A stretch of 48,904 nucleotides of DNA. Origin: Bacteroidales bacterium. GTDB taxonomy: Bacteria; Bacteroidota; Bacteroidia; Bacteroidales; VadinHA17. Both the position numbers and the translations under genes were made by a program. Positions 25,734-34,574 of the stretch are shown here, piece after piece; the stretch's first letter is position 1; the number at the start of each line of letters is the position of its first letter. Location of the stretch: contig JANYJP010000097.1 of NCBI GenBank assembly GCA_025358455.1, positions 1 to 48,904 of the forward strand. Direction: 5' to 3'. The notes beneath the pieces are model-generated. The model worked only from the letters and a program-made list of their open reading frames with translations. It made no database searches and was not told the DNA's origin.

Positions 25734-26656
25734 TAGATCAGCTCTGAAATCTCGTCTCTTGCAATACTTATTTTCGCAGGTGCGTTGCTATCTGAAAGAT
25801 TAACAGCACCGTGGATTTTTTTATGGAAATATAAAGTCATGTTCCCCGATATTTGAGGTTCCGGTGTATCAAAAATGTTAACCAGAACCTCGGGTTGATC
25901 TTCCGTATTTTTATGAATAATTACCATGCCTTTAGAGTGTATCTGTTCTGATTCCACTGATACCGCATAAATCCCGGCCGGAGGTAGCAGTTTGCATTCT
26001 TCAGTTAATGGAACACTGAACAAACGAGGTAGTTCAATTGTGCCCTGCAAATAAAAAGAATATTCCTTTGGCTTACCTATAATAATATAATAGTGATCGA
26101 GATAGGCATTTGCTCTCTGTATATATCCTTCACTTATAGCCTGCCTGATTTTGGTTGAGCTTACTGTTTCATGATATACCTCCTGTTCGGGAATCTCTTC
26201 AGCTTCAAAATTATACTTTTCCTGCCATGCCCATAAATGTTTATAATCGCCTTCTTTATTGAATCCAAAATGATGATTAAAACCGACGACTATCACTCTT
26301 GCGTTCAACATCCCATGAAGGAAGTCTTTGACAAACTGCTCGCTTGTGATTTTTGAAAATTCCCTGGTGAATTCAATGATAATTACGTTATTAAGTCCTG
26401 CTTTCTCAAGAAGTTCAATCTTTTCCTCCTGAGAATTGATAAGCTTCAGATCTTTCCCGGCAGTTTCAGGATAAAGCACTTTCCTGGGATGAGGGTCAAA
26501 CGTAATAAGTACAGATTCTCCGTTATGCTTCTCAGCCAGCATCTTAAGGCGGTTAAGTATTGTTTTATGCCCGATGTGAACACCATCAAATGATCCTGTT
26601 GTTACAACAGGATTTCTGATAACTTTTGCCTCTTCGAAGCTTCTGTAAATATTCAT
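25730..26656 (-). CDS. RibF-like FAD synthetase with a divergent riboflavin-kinase half
   Basis: This 308-residue protein has an intact FMN adenylyltransferase half: TTGSFDGVHIGHKTIL at ~20-35, TFDPHPRKVLYPE, the VVGFNHHFG loop and VSSTKIRQAI near 185. The C-terminal half aligns with riboflavin kinase by length and by LPPAGIYAVSVE, but the ATP/Mg2+-binding GFPTAN motif is absent (the segment reads QGTIELPRLFSVPLTEE). It may therefore make FAD from FMN but not FMN from riboflavin. It is the last gene of the rex operon, 15 nt after rex; a normal RibF may exist elsewhere. Confidence 0.8.
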   Translation of the reverse strand: MNIYRSFEEAKVIRNPVVTTGSFDGVHIGHKTILNRLKMLAEKHNGESVLITFDPHPRKVLYPETAGKDLKLINSQEEKIELLEKAGLNNVIIIEFTREFSKITSEQFVKDFLHGMLNARVIVVGFNHHFGFNKEGDYKHLWAWQEKYNFEAEEIPEQEVYHETVSSTKIRQAISEGYIQRANAYLDHYYIIIGKPKEYSFYLQGTIELPRLFSVPLTEECKLLPPAGIYAVSVESEQIHSKGMVIIHKNTEDQPEVLVNIFDTPEPQISGNMTLYFHKKIHGAVNLSDSNAPAKISIARDEISELIY

Positions 26657-26671
26657 TCTGGAACTAGGATG

Positions 26672-27298
26672 CTAATTTAGACTCCCTTTTGCAAAATATG
26701 CAACCTTTTCAATTGAAGTAATCATATCATATTCTTCGAGATAGACTCCTGATGGCACATTAAGCGGAATAGTGGTAAAATTTAGAATTCCTTTTATCCC
26801 AAAGCGCACTGCTTCTTCTGAAATCTCTCTTGCAGAATCAGGAGGAACAGTCAGAATTGCGATTTTTATATCAAGGTCTTTTATCATCTTTTCAATTTCA
26901 TTGTAAGGATAACATTTCACCCCGGAAATAACTTTATTAACTTTCTGAGGATCATTGTCAAAAGAAGCCACAAGGTTGAGTTTTGATCGTTTCCCTTTGA
27001 AATAGCCTGCAACGGCTCTCCCCAGGTTACCAATACCGATAACTGCAACATTCATGCTCTCTTCGGAATCGATAATTTTGCCAATTGTATCAATAAGTTC
27101 CCTCACGTCATAACCTTTTCTGAGAACGCTTGAATAACCAATCAGCATAAGGTCGCGCCTGACCTGCACTGCAGTTATGTGCAGCCGGGCTGCAAGATCA
27201 TGAGAGTAGATGAAGTTTCTTTTTTCCTTTAGGCAATCAAGAAGTGACCTTCTGTATTCGCTGAGCCTTTCTACTGTTTTTCCTGGTAGTTTCATCAT
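26672..27298 (-). CDS. rex: Redox-sensing transcriptional repressor Rex
   Basis: This 208-residue repressor senses NADH/NAD+. Residues 1-75 form a winged helix (PGKTVERLSEYRRSLL, VRRDLMLIGY with the recognition helix) and residues ~82-200 a Rossmann fold with GIGNLG at 87-92 and a domain-swap helix at the end. In the NAD+ state Rex binds TTGTGAA/TTGTTAA-type palindromes; excess NADH releases it. Candidate operators are at 35094-35128 and 28898-28915 in this window, both upstream of genes in this same minus-strand cluster. It lies 5 nt after the hybrid kinase gene. Confidence 0.95.
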   Translation of the reverse strand: MMKLPGKTVERLSEYRRSLLDCLKEKRNFIYSHDLAARLHITAVQVRRDLMLIGYSSVLRKGYDVRELIDTIGKIIDSEESMNVAVIGIGNLGRAVAGYFKGKRSKLNLVASFDNDPQKVNKVISGVKCYPYNEIEKMIKDLDIKIAILTVPPDSAREISEEAVRFGIKGILNFTTIPLNVPSGVYLEEYDMITSIEKVAYFAKGSLN

Positions 27299-27303
27299 TT
27301 TTT

Positions 27304-28440
27304 TCAGGTACTGGTTAATGGTTTTTTTGGTAGCCGGATGGTAAATACTGTTCCCACATCAGGGGTGCTGTCAACCTTAATTGTTCCATGATATAATTCC
27401 ACAACTTTCTTAACAATTGATAAGCCCAGTCCGCTGCCTGAAATGTTCCTGGTTTTTTCATTTTTGATTCTTACAAACTCAGCAAACAGGTTTTCAGTAT
27501 CATCTTTTGTTATCCCTATACCGGTATCTGATATTATTAATATCGCCTCGGTTTCTGAGCTATCTATGGTTATTTCAGCCTTTCCGCCTATTTTATTGTA
27601 CTTTACTGCATTAGATATGAGGTTATTAAAAACGATCTCCATATCATCAGGATCAGCCATAATAACTACATCAGATCTGACATCGAGATTAATATTCACA
27701 TCCATCTGGATAGCATAAGGCTGGACTGTTACAATTGAAGAAGAAGCTACTTCCGCCAGATTTACTTCCTGGATCTTTTCCTCTTTTTTTTCAAGCCGGA
27801 TCTTAGTAAAATCCAGCAGATCCATTATAAGATTCCTCATTCCCTGGATTCGTTGGAGCGATCGTTCAATCGGAGTTGCATAATCATCTATCAATTCCCC
27901 TGCCTGTTTCCCCTGCATCATTCTCAAATAACCTTCAAGCGCATTCAAAGGAGCTTTTAATTCATGTGAAAGGACGGAGAGAAACTGATATCTTATCTTC
28001 TTCCCCTCCTGTTTCAACTTATGAGTTATCCTCTTTAGATATTGCTGCTTAGTAATATTTTCGATACTCGATTTAAGCTCCTGTGGAGTAAAGGGTTTTG
28101 GGATGAAATCAATTGCTCCGTCACGGGTAGCTCTTATTGCCACATCGAGTGATGCGTAAGAGGTTATCATTGCAACAACGATGTCGTAATTTCTTTTCCG
28201 GATATATTCCAGAACATCAACTCCCTGTATACCAGGTAATTTATTATCCAGCAAAAGTATATCCGGCATATCGCGTTCAAGTATTTCTATACCATCTTCT
28301 CCGGTGGCAGCTTCTATGACTTCGAATGTATAATCCTCATCCATAAAAGGATATGTTACATGGAAATTGTTCAGTATTCGTGAAACACCAGACCGTATGC
28401 CTGGTTCATCGTCAATAACAAGTACTCTTAGAACAGCCAT
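27304..28440 (-). CDS. Receiver-histidine kinase hybrid (REC-HisKA-HATPase)
   Basis: This 378-residue cytoplasmic protein starts with a receiver domain (1-125) with D10/D11, phosphoacceptor D65 (ILLLDNKLPG) and the IPKPF lysine. A coiled linker leads to a HisKA domain with H159 (FLSVLSHELKAPLNALEG) and a HATPase domain with the N box NLISNAVKYN, ISDTGIGI and GSGLGLSIVKK. The kinase is unusual in being output, not input, of its receiver. It starts 1 nt after the single-domain receiver gene stops and precedes rex. Confidence 0.9.
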   Translation of the reverse strand: MAVLRVLVIDDEPGIRSGVSRILNNFHVTYPFMDEDYTFEVIEAATGEDGIEILERDMPDILLLDNKLPGIQGVDVLEYIRKRNYDIVVAMITSYASLDVAIRATRDGAIDFIPKPFTPQELKSSIENITKQQYLKRITHKLKQEGKKIRYQFLSVLSHELKAPLNALEGYLRMMQGKQAGELIDDYATPIERSLQRIQGMRNLIMDLLDFTKIRLEKKEEKIQEVNLAEVASSSIVTVQPYAIQMDVNINLDVRSDVVIMADPDDMEIVFNNLISNAVKYNKIGGKAEITIDSSETEAILIISDTGIGITKDDTENLFAEFVRIKNEKTRNISGSGLGLSIVKKVVELYHGTIKVDSTPDVGTVFTIRLPKKPLTST

Positions 28441-28441
28441 T

Positions 28442-28837
28442 TTAAAGTTTTAAAAGTTTCATAACCTCCTGATCAAGCTGCTCAGGTCTAATTCCTTTCT
28501 CAAGATATTTGTCAGCCCTGATCCAGGCCTTGTCCTGTTCCGAATCAATACTAAATGTCAAACCTGTTTCGTGCGATACTGCAGTTGCAAGGATCACAGG
28601 TACATCCGGATATTTCCTTTTCATCTTGTAACACAGAATGAATCCACTATCGTCACTCTCCATCATGAGATCGAATATTGCCAGACTTGGTTTGAATCGG
28701 GCAATAACCGATTCGGCTTCTGCCTGGCTCTCCACTGCCATTGTTTTATAACCGGCTTTCTCCAGGTTAAATACTGTTTGAAAAAGATAATCAGGATCAT
28801 CATCGGCAACCAGTATTGTAAAGTCACTCTTATTCAT
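28442..28837 (-). CDS. Single-domain response regulator (REC only)
   Basis: This 131-residue protein is only a receiver domain: D12/D13/D14 in VADDDPD, phosphoacceptor D56 (LAIFDLMME), and a conserved lysine in RADKYLEKG. There is no output domain. It sits between the hydrogenase-like histidine kinase and the receiver-kinase hybrid and could pass phosphate between them. A Rex-like box lies 61 nt upstream. Confidence 0.88.
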   Translation of the reverse strand: MNKSDFTILVADDDPDYLFQTVFNLEKAGYKTMAVESQAEAESVIARFKPSLAIFDLMMESDDSGFILCYKMKRKYPDVPVILATAVSHETGLTFSIDSEQDKAWIRADKYLEKGIRPEQLDQEVMKLLKL

Positions 28838-28897
28838 CTTTATACAAATTTCTAAAAAATCTTTAAATCAAAGAGTTAATATGATAAATATGATTTA

Positions 28898-28915
28898 ACG
28901 TTAAAATATTAACAT
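28898..28915 (-). promoter_or_regulatory. Rex-like operator upstream of the response-regulator gene
   Basis: The 18 bases ACGTTAAAATATTAACAT match TTGTTAA-N4-TTAACAA at 11 of 14 half-site positions, with GTTAA and TTAAC as perfect arms. It overlaps the end of the upstream kinase gene and lies 61 nt from the next start, a spacing like that of the box at 35094. No clear TAnnTTTG is seen in the 77-nt gap. Confidence 0.45.
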
Positions 28916-30876
28916 TACGCCTTCCTTCTCGGCAATACAATCTTAAAACTGGTACCGGTTGGTCCCTTTGCAGGGTCATCATTCGATTCAACAGTTATCT
29001 GACCTTTGTGCATCTTCACCACTCCATATGCTGTTGCAAGTCCCAGACCGGTTCCCTGTCCGATACTTTTCGTTGTAAAGAACGGCTCAAATATCTTAGC
29101 CCTGTCTTCTTCCCTGATCCCTGTTCCTGTATCACTTAAAATGATTATAACATCACTAAGTGTATCTTCAAGTTTTATGTTGATAAATCCTCCCTGTGCC
29201 ATAGCGTCTATTGCATTTTTGATCAGGTTTGTAAGAACCTGCATCATTTGTTCCAGATCGAGCATAGCATCCGGATTAGTTGACTCATCTGATATCGTTA
29301 TCTTAACTTTTGCAGGTATTATAAGACTCTCAAGACTATGATTTACCAGGTCTTTAATACTCACCTGCTGATGATTAACCTGGTTTTTTCTGGCAAAATT
29401 CAAAAGTCCTGCAACTATTTTTTTACATCTTCCGGCCTGTTCCACAATCAGTTTGAGGTCTTCCTTCATGGGATCTCCTTCGGTGGACTCATCAAGCAGT
29501 ATATTGCTGTACATTATCACAACACCAAGGGGGTTATTTAACTCATGGGCAATTCCTGCAGAAAGCTGCCCCATATGAGCAAGTTTCTCAGACTGTTTCA
29601 ATGCCTGCTTCATTGAGGTTAACTTCTCATTCGAAAGTGCCAGATCTTTTACAGATTTATGTAGTTTTTCGATTGCATAAGGCAGACACATCTCAACTTC
29701 AGCCAAGCCTTTTTTTATAGCTATCGCGTGATCGACACAACTCTCGTAACCGCAGGCACCACAATCCAGCTGGTCCTTCTTTGTAATCATTCCCATCTTT
29801 ATAAGAACCTCATTCACATCTTTTTCAGTGAGGTCCTCAATACGTCGATCGTCAGCTTTATGCCGTATTGATAAATCAAGCTCCGCGTATTCGTCAAATG
29901 ACTTCTGCCAGCTTTCAGAATCGATATTCTGCATTTTAGTATTTGCATAAGAACTTACGAGAGAACGTCTGTTATACTGTTTTCCGTTTTTCGATAATCC
30001 GGGTCCCATAATGCAGCCTTCACAGCAAAGAAGTTCCATATGCTGATTTTTTATCAGCCCTGCTTCAAATTCTTTTAATGCACCCTGAAAATCGATCCTT
30101 CCTTCTGCTGCTATTATATTTCCGGTAATTGCGTTATCACTGATCTTAGCCGTCTGAAGCAATCCCCTTGCAACAGGAAAGATTGCACCTCTACCACCTA
30201 CCGGCTGATCAAAATCAACCGGAGTACTGTTCTCTGCAGATATACCCCTGTCGATAAGCATATCTCTTAATTCAGTGAATGTAATAGCTTCGTCCACCTC
30301 ATTGCTTTCAGCTTTCTTCGCCACACATGGTCCGATAAACACTATCCGGGTATCATTACCATATTTTAAACGGATAACCTTACTCATTGCCACCATGGGT
30401 GATACTATAGGAGCAAGGTTATCAACCAGAGCCGGGTGATAGAATTTGACATAATTTACAATTGAAGGACAATCAGAAGAGATATAAAAATTTTTACTCT
30501 CAGAAACAAGCTTTTTATATCTGTCGGCTACCAGGTCGGCTCCAAAAGAGACTTCTGCCACATATTCAAAACCTAAAGATTTTACCATCCCCACAAGAAT
30601 ATGGTGGTCTGGAACATCCCCGAATTCTGCCGGGAAACTGGGTGCAACAATCGCGGCAACTTTCGAATTGCTTTCAAGCAGTTTCACGACTCTGTCTGTG
30701 GTATTGAGAAAAACCTTTGCGCCCTGACTGCATACTTTTGTACAGTTTCCGCAGGCAATACATCTTTCATCAATCACCTCAGCCTGACCGCCAACAATAC
30801 GGATAGCTTTGGCAGGGCATTCTCTGACACAGGTATAACAAGTACGGCACAGTTCCTTTATAGTGTAAACCAACAT
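28915..30876 (-). CDS. Hydrogenase-like sensor histidine kinase (group C HydS-like)
   Basis: This 653-residue protein joins a ferredoxin and hydrogenase-like sensor to a kinase. Residues 1-52 hold two [4Fe-4S] motifs (C10/13/16/20 and C39/42/45/49). Residues ~70-330 resemble the H-cluster domain: L1 SSDCPSIV with C136, L2 IGPCVAKK with C184 and K187, L3 ELLCCEGCIMGPG with C284 and C288. A Fe-S domain follows (C372, C375, C380, C397), then a coiled coil, HisKA with H444 (GIAHELNNPL) and HATPase (NLIKNAIDAM, GTGLGLATAYG). All four H-cluster cysteines are present, but the L1 Cys/Thr residues used for catalysis are not. Family knowledge places this with group C, histidine-kinase-linked sensory [FeFe] hydrogenases. 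Confidence 0.88.
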   Translation of the reverse strand: MLVYTIKELCRTCYTCVRECPAKAIRIVGGQAEVIDERCIACGNCTKVCSQGAKVFLNTTDRVVKLLESNSKVAAIVAPSFPAEFGDVPDHHILVGMVKSLGFEYVAEVSFGADLVADRYKKLVSESKNFYISSDCPSIVNYVKFYHPALVDNLAPIVSPMVAMSKVIRLKYGNDTRIVFIGPCVAKKAESNEVDEAITFTELRDMLIDRGISAENSTPVDFDQPVGGRGAIFPVARGLLQTAKISDNAITGNIIAAEGRIDFQGALKEFEAGLIKNQHMELLCCEGCIMGPGLSKNGKQYNRRSLVSSYANTKMQNIDSESWQKSFDEYAELDLSIRHKADDRRIEDLTEKDVNEVLIKMGMITKKDQLDCGACGYESCVDHAIAIKKGLAEVEMCLPYAIEKLHKSVKDLALSNEKLTSMKQALKQSEKLAHMGQLSAGIAHELNNPLGVVIMYSNILLDESTEGDPMKEDLKLIVEQAGRCKKIVAGLLNFARKNQVNHQQVSIKDLVNHSLESLIIPAKVKITISDESTNPDAMLDLEQMMQVLTNLIKNAIDAMAQGGFINIKLEDTLSDVIIILSDTGTGIREEDRAKIFEPFFTTKSIGQGTGLGLATAYGVVKMHKGQITVESNDDPAKGPTGTSFKIVLPRRKA

Positions 30877-30894
30877 ATCCAGATAGTTTGTTGA

Positions 30895-32616
30895 TTATAA
30901 TAATACGTTTCTTTTCTCAAAGTGAGTATAGAATATCTTTTTATCTGCAATATCGCTATTATCCTTTAAAAGCTTTTCATACAAATTAATACATGAAGGA
31001 GATTTACATGGCAGGTTTATAGCCTCAGTATCATCAGATTGGTAGACCAGTTTGGCCCTGCTTTTAATCTCATCTTTTGAAGGACTAAAAGGCAATCCAG
31101 CGCCATGGACGCATCCTCCCGGGCATGTCATTACTTCAATCAGATCATATTTTTTCCCTGAAGCCAGTGATATTTTCAATTTTTCGAGACCGGTCAATCC
31201 GTCTACAACAGCAACCCTTACATCTTTTTCGTCAATCTGAAGACTAGTTTCCCGGAACAAGCCTCCCGACCTTAGTTTTTTGAATAACTGTTTGTCAGGT
31301 TCTTTTTTCATTTTCATGAAATGTAATGATCGCAGTACACTTTCCGCCAATCCTCCGGATACTTCTGCCATTATTGCGGCTGAGCTTCTTCCGGCCATTG
31401 GTTCGTCGGCAGGTTCCTCTTCAATATTTGAAGTATCGATGCCGTACAGCCTTATTAGCCTGGCAAGTTCTCTTACGGTGAGTACAGAATCAACATCACT
31501 GATTCCTTTCCTCATCATACCATCGCGCCTGGCCTCAAATTTCATTGCCATACAAGGAGTTGCAGAAACAGAAAATATCTCCTCGGGTTTTACTCCGAGC
31601 TGACCTGCTACCAAAGTCTTAATTAAAACACCTGTTATTTGTTGTGGTGACTTAACAGTTGAGAGTTCCGGGATAAGTGAGGGAATAAACTGCTCAACAT
31701 ATTTGACCCAAGCAGGGCAAGCGGAAATATATAATGGTTTATCAGCTTTATTTTCAATTCTTTCCGATAATTGTCCGGTAATTTCAGTAATACAAACGTC
31801 AGTGCCGGTACCGGTTTTGAAGACCTTATCGAAACCAATTTTACGAAGGATAGCATTTAGTGTCTTATCAAATCCTTTAGTATATCGCAACCCGAGTTCT
31901 TCAGCTATTCCATAAACAACCATTGATGAATATTGAATGACTTTCACCATTTCAGGTTTATTAAGGTATTCCTGAACTTCTGCCAGATAGTGTTTTTCAT
32001 GAAGAGCGCCTGTGGGGCAAACCAACACACACTGGCCACAATGAATACAACTTGAAAAATTAAAATCCTTATCCATAGTTGCACCAACATGAGTCTCGCG
32101 TCCTTTATTTATGAAATCAAGAGAAGTTGCTGTAATCACCTCTTCACATACTCTTACACAGCGACCGCAAAGAATGCATTTCGATAATTCTCTGACTATT
32201 GACGGACTTGACTGGTCGAGACGAGGTTTAATTTTCCTTGCACGGATACGCCTTTCCCTGATATTCAGCTCTTCGGCCAGACGCTGGAGCTCACAATTCA
32301 GGTTTCTGTCGCAATAGAGGCAATCATCAGGATGGTTTGAAAGAAGCAGTTCTACAATAGTTTTTCTTGCTGTGATAACCCGTGGCGAGTGGGTCTTAAT
32401 TTTCATCCATTCTTCCACAGGCTGAGAACATGCAGTAACTAACCTGTCACGGCCCTCAACCTCCACAACACACATTCTACAGGCTCCGGTTGGAGTAAAC
32501 TCTTTCATCCTGCAAAGAGTTGGTATAATAATACCATTACGGTTTAAAGCTGAAAGGATTGTTTCACCTTTTTCGGCCCTGATCTTTTTATTGTTTACCT
32601 GTATTGTAAAAAGCAT
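30895..32616 (-). CDS. hydA: HydA-like [FeFe] hydrogenase subunit with altered active-site motifs
   Basis: This 573-residue subunit has the layout of the trimeric bifurcating HydA: plant-type [2Fe-2S] (C35, C46, C49, C63), the His-Cys cluster (H95...CLYCDRNLNC), two [4Fe-4S] motifs (C147-157, C190-200), the H domain (~210-510) and a C-terminal small-subunit-like tail (LPCKSPSCINLYEKLLK). The four H-cluster Cys are kept (C300, C355, C498, C502). By my alignment to C. pasteurianum CpI, E279, E282, C299, M353 and K358 are Ile, Gln, Ala, Thr and Met, while S319 is kept. It may be a poor or altered hydrogenase. hydB lies 5 nt upstream. The symbol reflects homology and position only. Confidence 0.85.
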   Translation of the reverse strand: MLFTIQVNNKKIRAEKGETILSALNRNGIIIPTLCRMKEFTPTGACRMCVVEVEGRDRLVTACSQPVEEWMKIKTHSPRVITARKTIVELLLSNHPDDCLYCDRNLNCELQRLAEELNIRERRIRARKIKPRLDQSSPSIVRELSKCILCGRCVRVCEEVITATSLDFINKGRETHVGATMDKDFNFSSCIHCGQCVLVCPTGALHEKHYLAEVQEYLNKPEMVKVIQYSSMVVYGIAEELGLRYTKGFDKTLNAILRKIGFDKVFKTGTGTDVCITEITGQLSERIENKADKPLYISACPAWVKYVEQFIPSLIPELSTVKSPQQITGVLIKTLVAGQLGVKPEEIFSVSATPCMAMKFEARRDGMMRKGISDVDSVLTVRELARLIRLYGIDTSNIEEEPADEPMAGRSSAAIMAEVSGGLAESVLRSLHFMKMKKEPDKQLFKKLRSGGLFRETSLQIDEKDVRVAVVDGLTGLEKLKISLASGKKYDLIEVMTCPGGCVHGAGLPFSPSKDEIKSRAKLVYQSDDTEAINLPCKSPSCINLYEKLLKDNSDIADKKIFYTHFEKRNVLL

Positions 32617-32621
32617 ATAGG

Positions 32622-34556
32622 CTATTTAACTTTTATTGCACTGAACTTACATATATCAAAACAGATACCACAACCAATACATTTTTCCTCAACTATGAAG
32701 AATGGCTGAAGCCTGGTTCCATAAATCGCATTTACAGGACACCTGGAAGCACAAGCTGTGCATCCTGTGCACTTGTCAACATCAATAGAGAATGACCTCA
32801 GTCCCCGGCAGATATTGGCCCTGCACTTCCTGTCAAAGATATGTTCTTCAAATTCATCCCTGAAATTTTTCAGGGCACTGATAAACGGGTTAGGTGCTGT
32901 CTGTCCAAGTCCGCAAAGCGAAGTGTCCTTCATCACCGATGCAATAGTCTCAAGTTGCATTACTCCTTTAAACCGTTCAAGAGTTGTTCCCGACTCTTCA
33001 TTTAAGGGTTTACGGATAACACTTTCAAGTATTTCAAGCATCCTTCCTGTTCCTTCACGGCATGGGATACATTTGCCGCAACTTTCGTTACGAATGAACT
33101 CCATATAATATCTCACGAGATCAACCATACAGGTATTCTCATCAATTATCACGAAGCCACCTGCTCCCATTCCTATTCCGTTTTCCCAAAGTTCCTCATA
33201 ATCAATTGCCAGATCGAGATTCTCTCTGGTAATAAAGGAACCCGATGCACCTCCAAGCTGTATCGCTTTAAACTCCCTTCCCTCCCTGATTCCGTCTGCA
33301 ATATCTTCCAGGATGGTCCTGATAGTAGTACCCATTTCAACCTCAATTACGCCGGACATGCGACCCTTGCCTGCCAGAGCAAAAACTTTGGTTCCGGGAC
33401 TATTCTCTGTCCCCAGTGAACGGAACCATTCCGGACCATTTTGCATAATTAACGGGACATTCATGAGGGTCTCAACATTGTTTATGACGGTTGGTTTTCC
33501 GAATAATCCTGACGTTGTGGGATAAGGTGGTTTAAGTTGTGGCATACCCCTTTTACCCTCCAGTGTATTAATCAGGGCTGTTTCTTCACCACAGACAAAC
33601 GCTCCCGGTTCTTTTCTTATAATAATATCGAGGTTATAACCGCTGGAGAAAATATTATGCCCGAAAAGTCCATATTCCCTGGCCATGTCTATTGCCTTCT
33701 GAAGCCTGTTTCGTGCATGGTCGGAACCTGATCTGATGAATACTATTGCATTTGACGCTCCAATGGCATATGCAGCTATCGCAATACCTTCAATAAGCCG
33801 GTGAGGATCGCTCTCAAGGATGGTCCTGTCGGTGAATGCTCCTGGATCACTCTCCTTTGCATTACAGATCAGATACCTGTTATTTGAGCTGGTATTTAGT
33901 GCATGCTTCCACTTAAGACCCGTAAGGTATCCGCCACCACTTCTCCCCCTCAGTCCGCTTTTTTCTATAATATCACACACTTCTTCAAATGTGTAATGTC
34001 TTATCGCTTTGACATATGACCGGTAACCACCTCTTGCAATATATTCTTCAATGCTCTCGGGATCGTAACAACCACAATTGCCAAGCACCACTCTTTTCTG
34101 GTTTGTAAAGAACGGAAGCTCATCCATAAAAGGTATACCCGGCCACAGCTCAAACCCTTTTGTACCGGTCTGACCGGCCAGGTCATCTTCGTTTATATCA
34201 TTATGGAAAACACCGTTCAGCAGAGGTTCAACTTTTTCCTCGGTAATATTTCTGAAAAACAATTTATTCTTTCCAGGAATCTGCACACATAACATCGGCT
34301 CAAAATTCGAAGGCCCGGTACACCCCACGCGAATTAGTCCTGCAGAAAGCTCATTTTCAGCAATATAAGTCTGAGTAGCAGAATATGTCTTTTCTGATCC
34401 GGAAATAATACTGCTGGTTCCGGACGATACAAAGATCACAGGATGATCAGGCTTTTCGCGCCTGACTTTCTGTAATACCTTCTCCGTTTCGGATGACAAA
34501 GTATCTGATTCAAACAACAGAACCTTTTCAATAAGGAGTGATTTCAAATCTTCCAT
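32622..34556 (-). CDS. hydB: HydB/NuoF-like NADH- and flavin-binding subunit
   Basis: This 644-residue subunit carries the FMN/NADH site. Order: a thioredoxin-like N-terminus (~1-120), the NADH loop GLRGRSGGGYLTGLKW, the FMN loop NAKESDPGAFTDR, KEPGAFVCGEETAL, an SLBB region, an N3-type [4Fe-4S] site (NESCGKCIPCREG...SLCGLGQ) and two C-terminal [4Fe-4S] motifs (CTGCTACASRCP, CIGCGICFDIC). The N-terminal domain has lost its [2Fe-2S] ligands: the first CxxxxC place reads SSGTSS and only C79 remains at the second pair. It lies between hydC and hydA and should be the NAD(H)-reacting and possibly bifurcating subunit. Confidence 0.92.
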   Translation of the reverse strand: MEDLKSLLIEKVLLFESDTLSSETEKVLQKVRREKPDHPVIFVSSGTSSIISGSEKTYSATQTYIAENELSAGLIRVGCTGPSNFEPMLCVQIPGKNKLFFRNITEEKVEPLLNGVFHNDINEDDLAGQTGTKGFELWPGIPFMDELPFFTNQKRVVLGNCGCYDPESIEEYIARGGYRSYVKAIRHYTFEEVCDIIEKSGLRGRSGGGYLTGLKWKHALNTSSNNRYLICNAKESDPGAFTDRTILESDPHRLIEGIAIAAYAIGASNAIVFIRSGSDHARNRLQKAIDMAREYGLFGHNIFSSGYNLDIIIRKEPGAFVCGEETALINTLEGKRGMPQLKPPYPTTSGLFGKPTVINNVETLMNVPLIMQNGPEWFRSLGTENSPGTKVFALAGKGRMSGVIEVEMGTTIRTILEDIADGIREGREFKAIQLGGASGSFITRENLDLAIDYEELWENGIGMGAGGFVIIDENTCMVDLVRYYMEFIRNESCGKCIPCREGTGRMLEILESVIRKPLNEESGTTLERFKGVMQLETIASVMKDTSLCGLGQTAPNPFISALKNFRDEFEEHIFDRKCRANICRGLRSFSIDVDKCTGCTACASRCPVNAIYGTRLQPFFIVEEKCIGCGICFDICKFSAIKVK

Positions 34557-34574
34557 CTGAAGAACTTAATAGAA

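Noticed and set aside
30895-32616. Calling the complex NADH-quinone oxidoreductase (NuoEFG)
   Set aside because: The H domain with all four H-cluster cysteines and nearby hydE/hydG fit the HydABC type better than NuoG.
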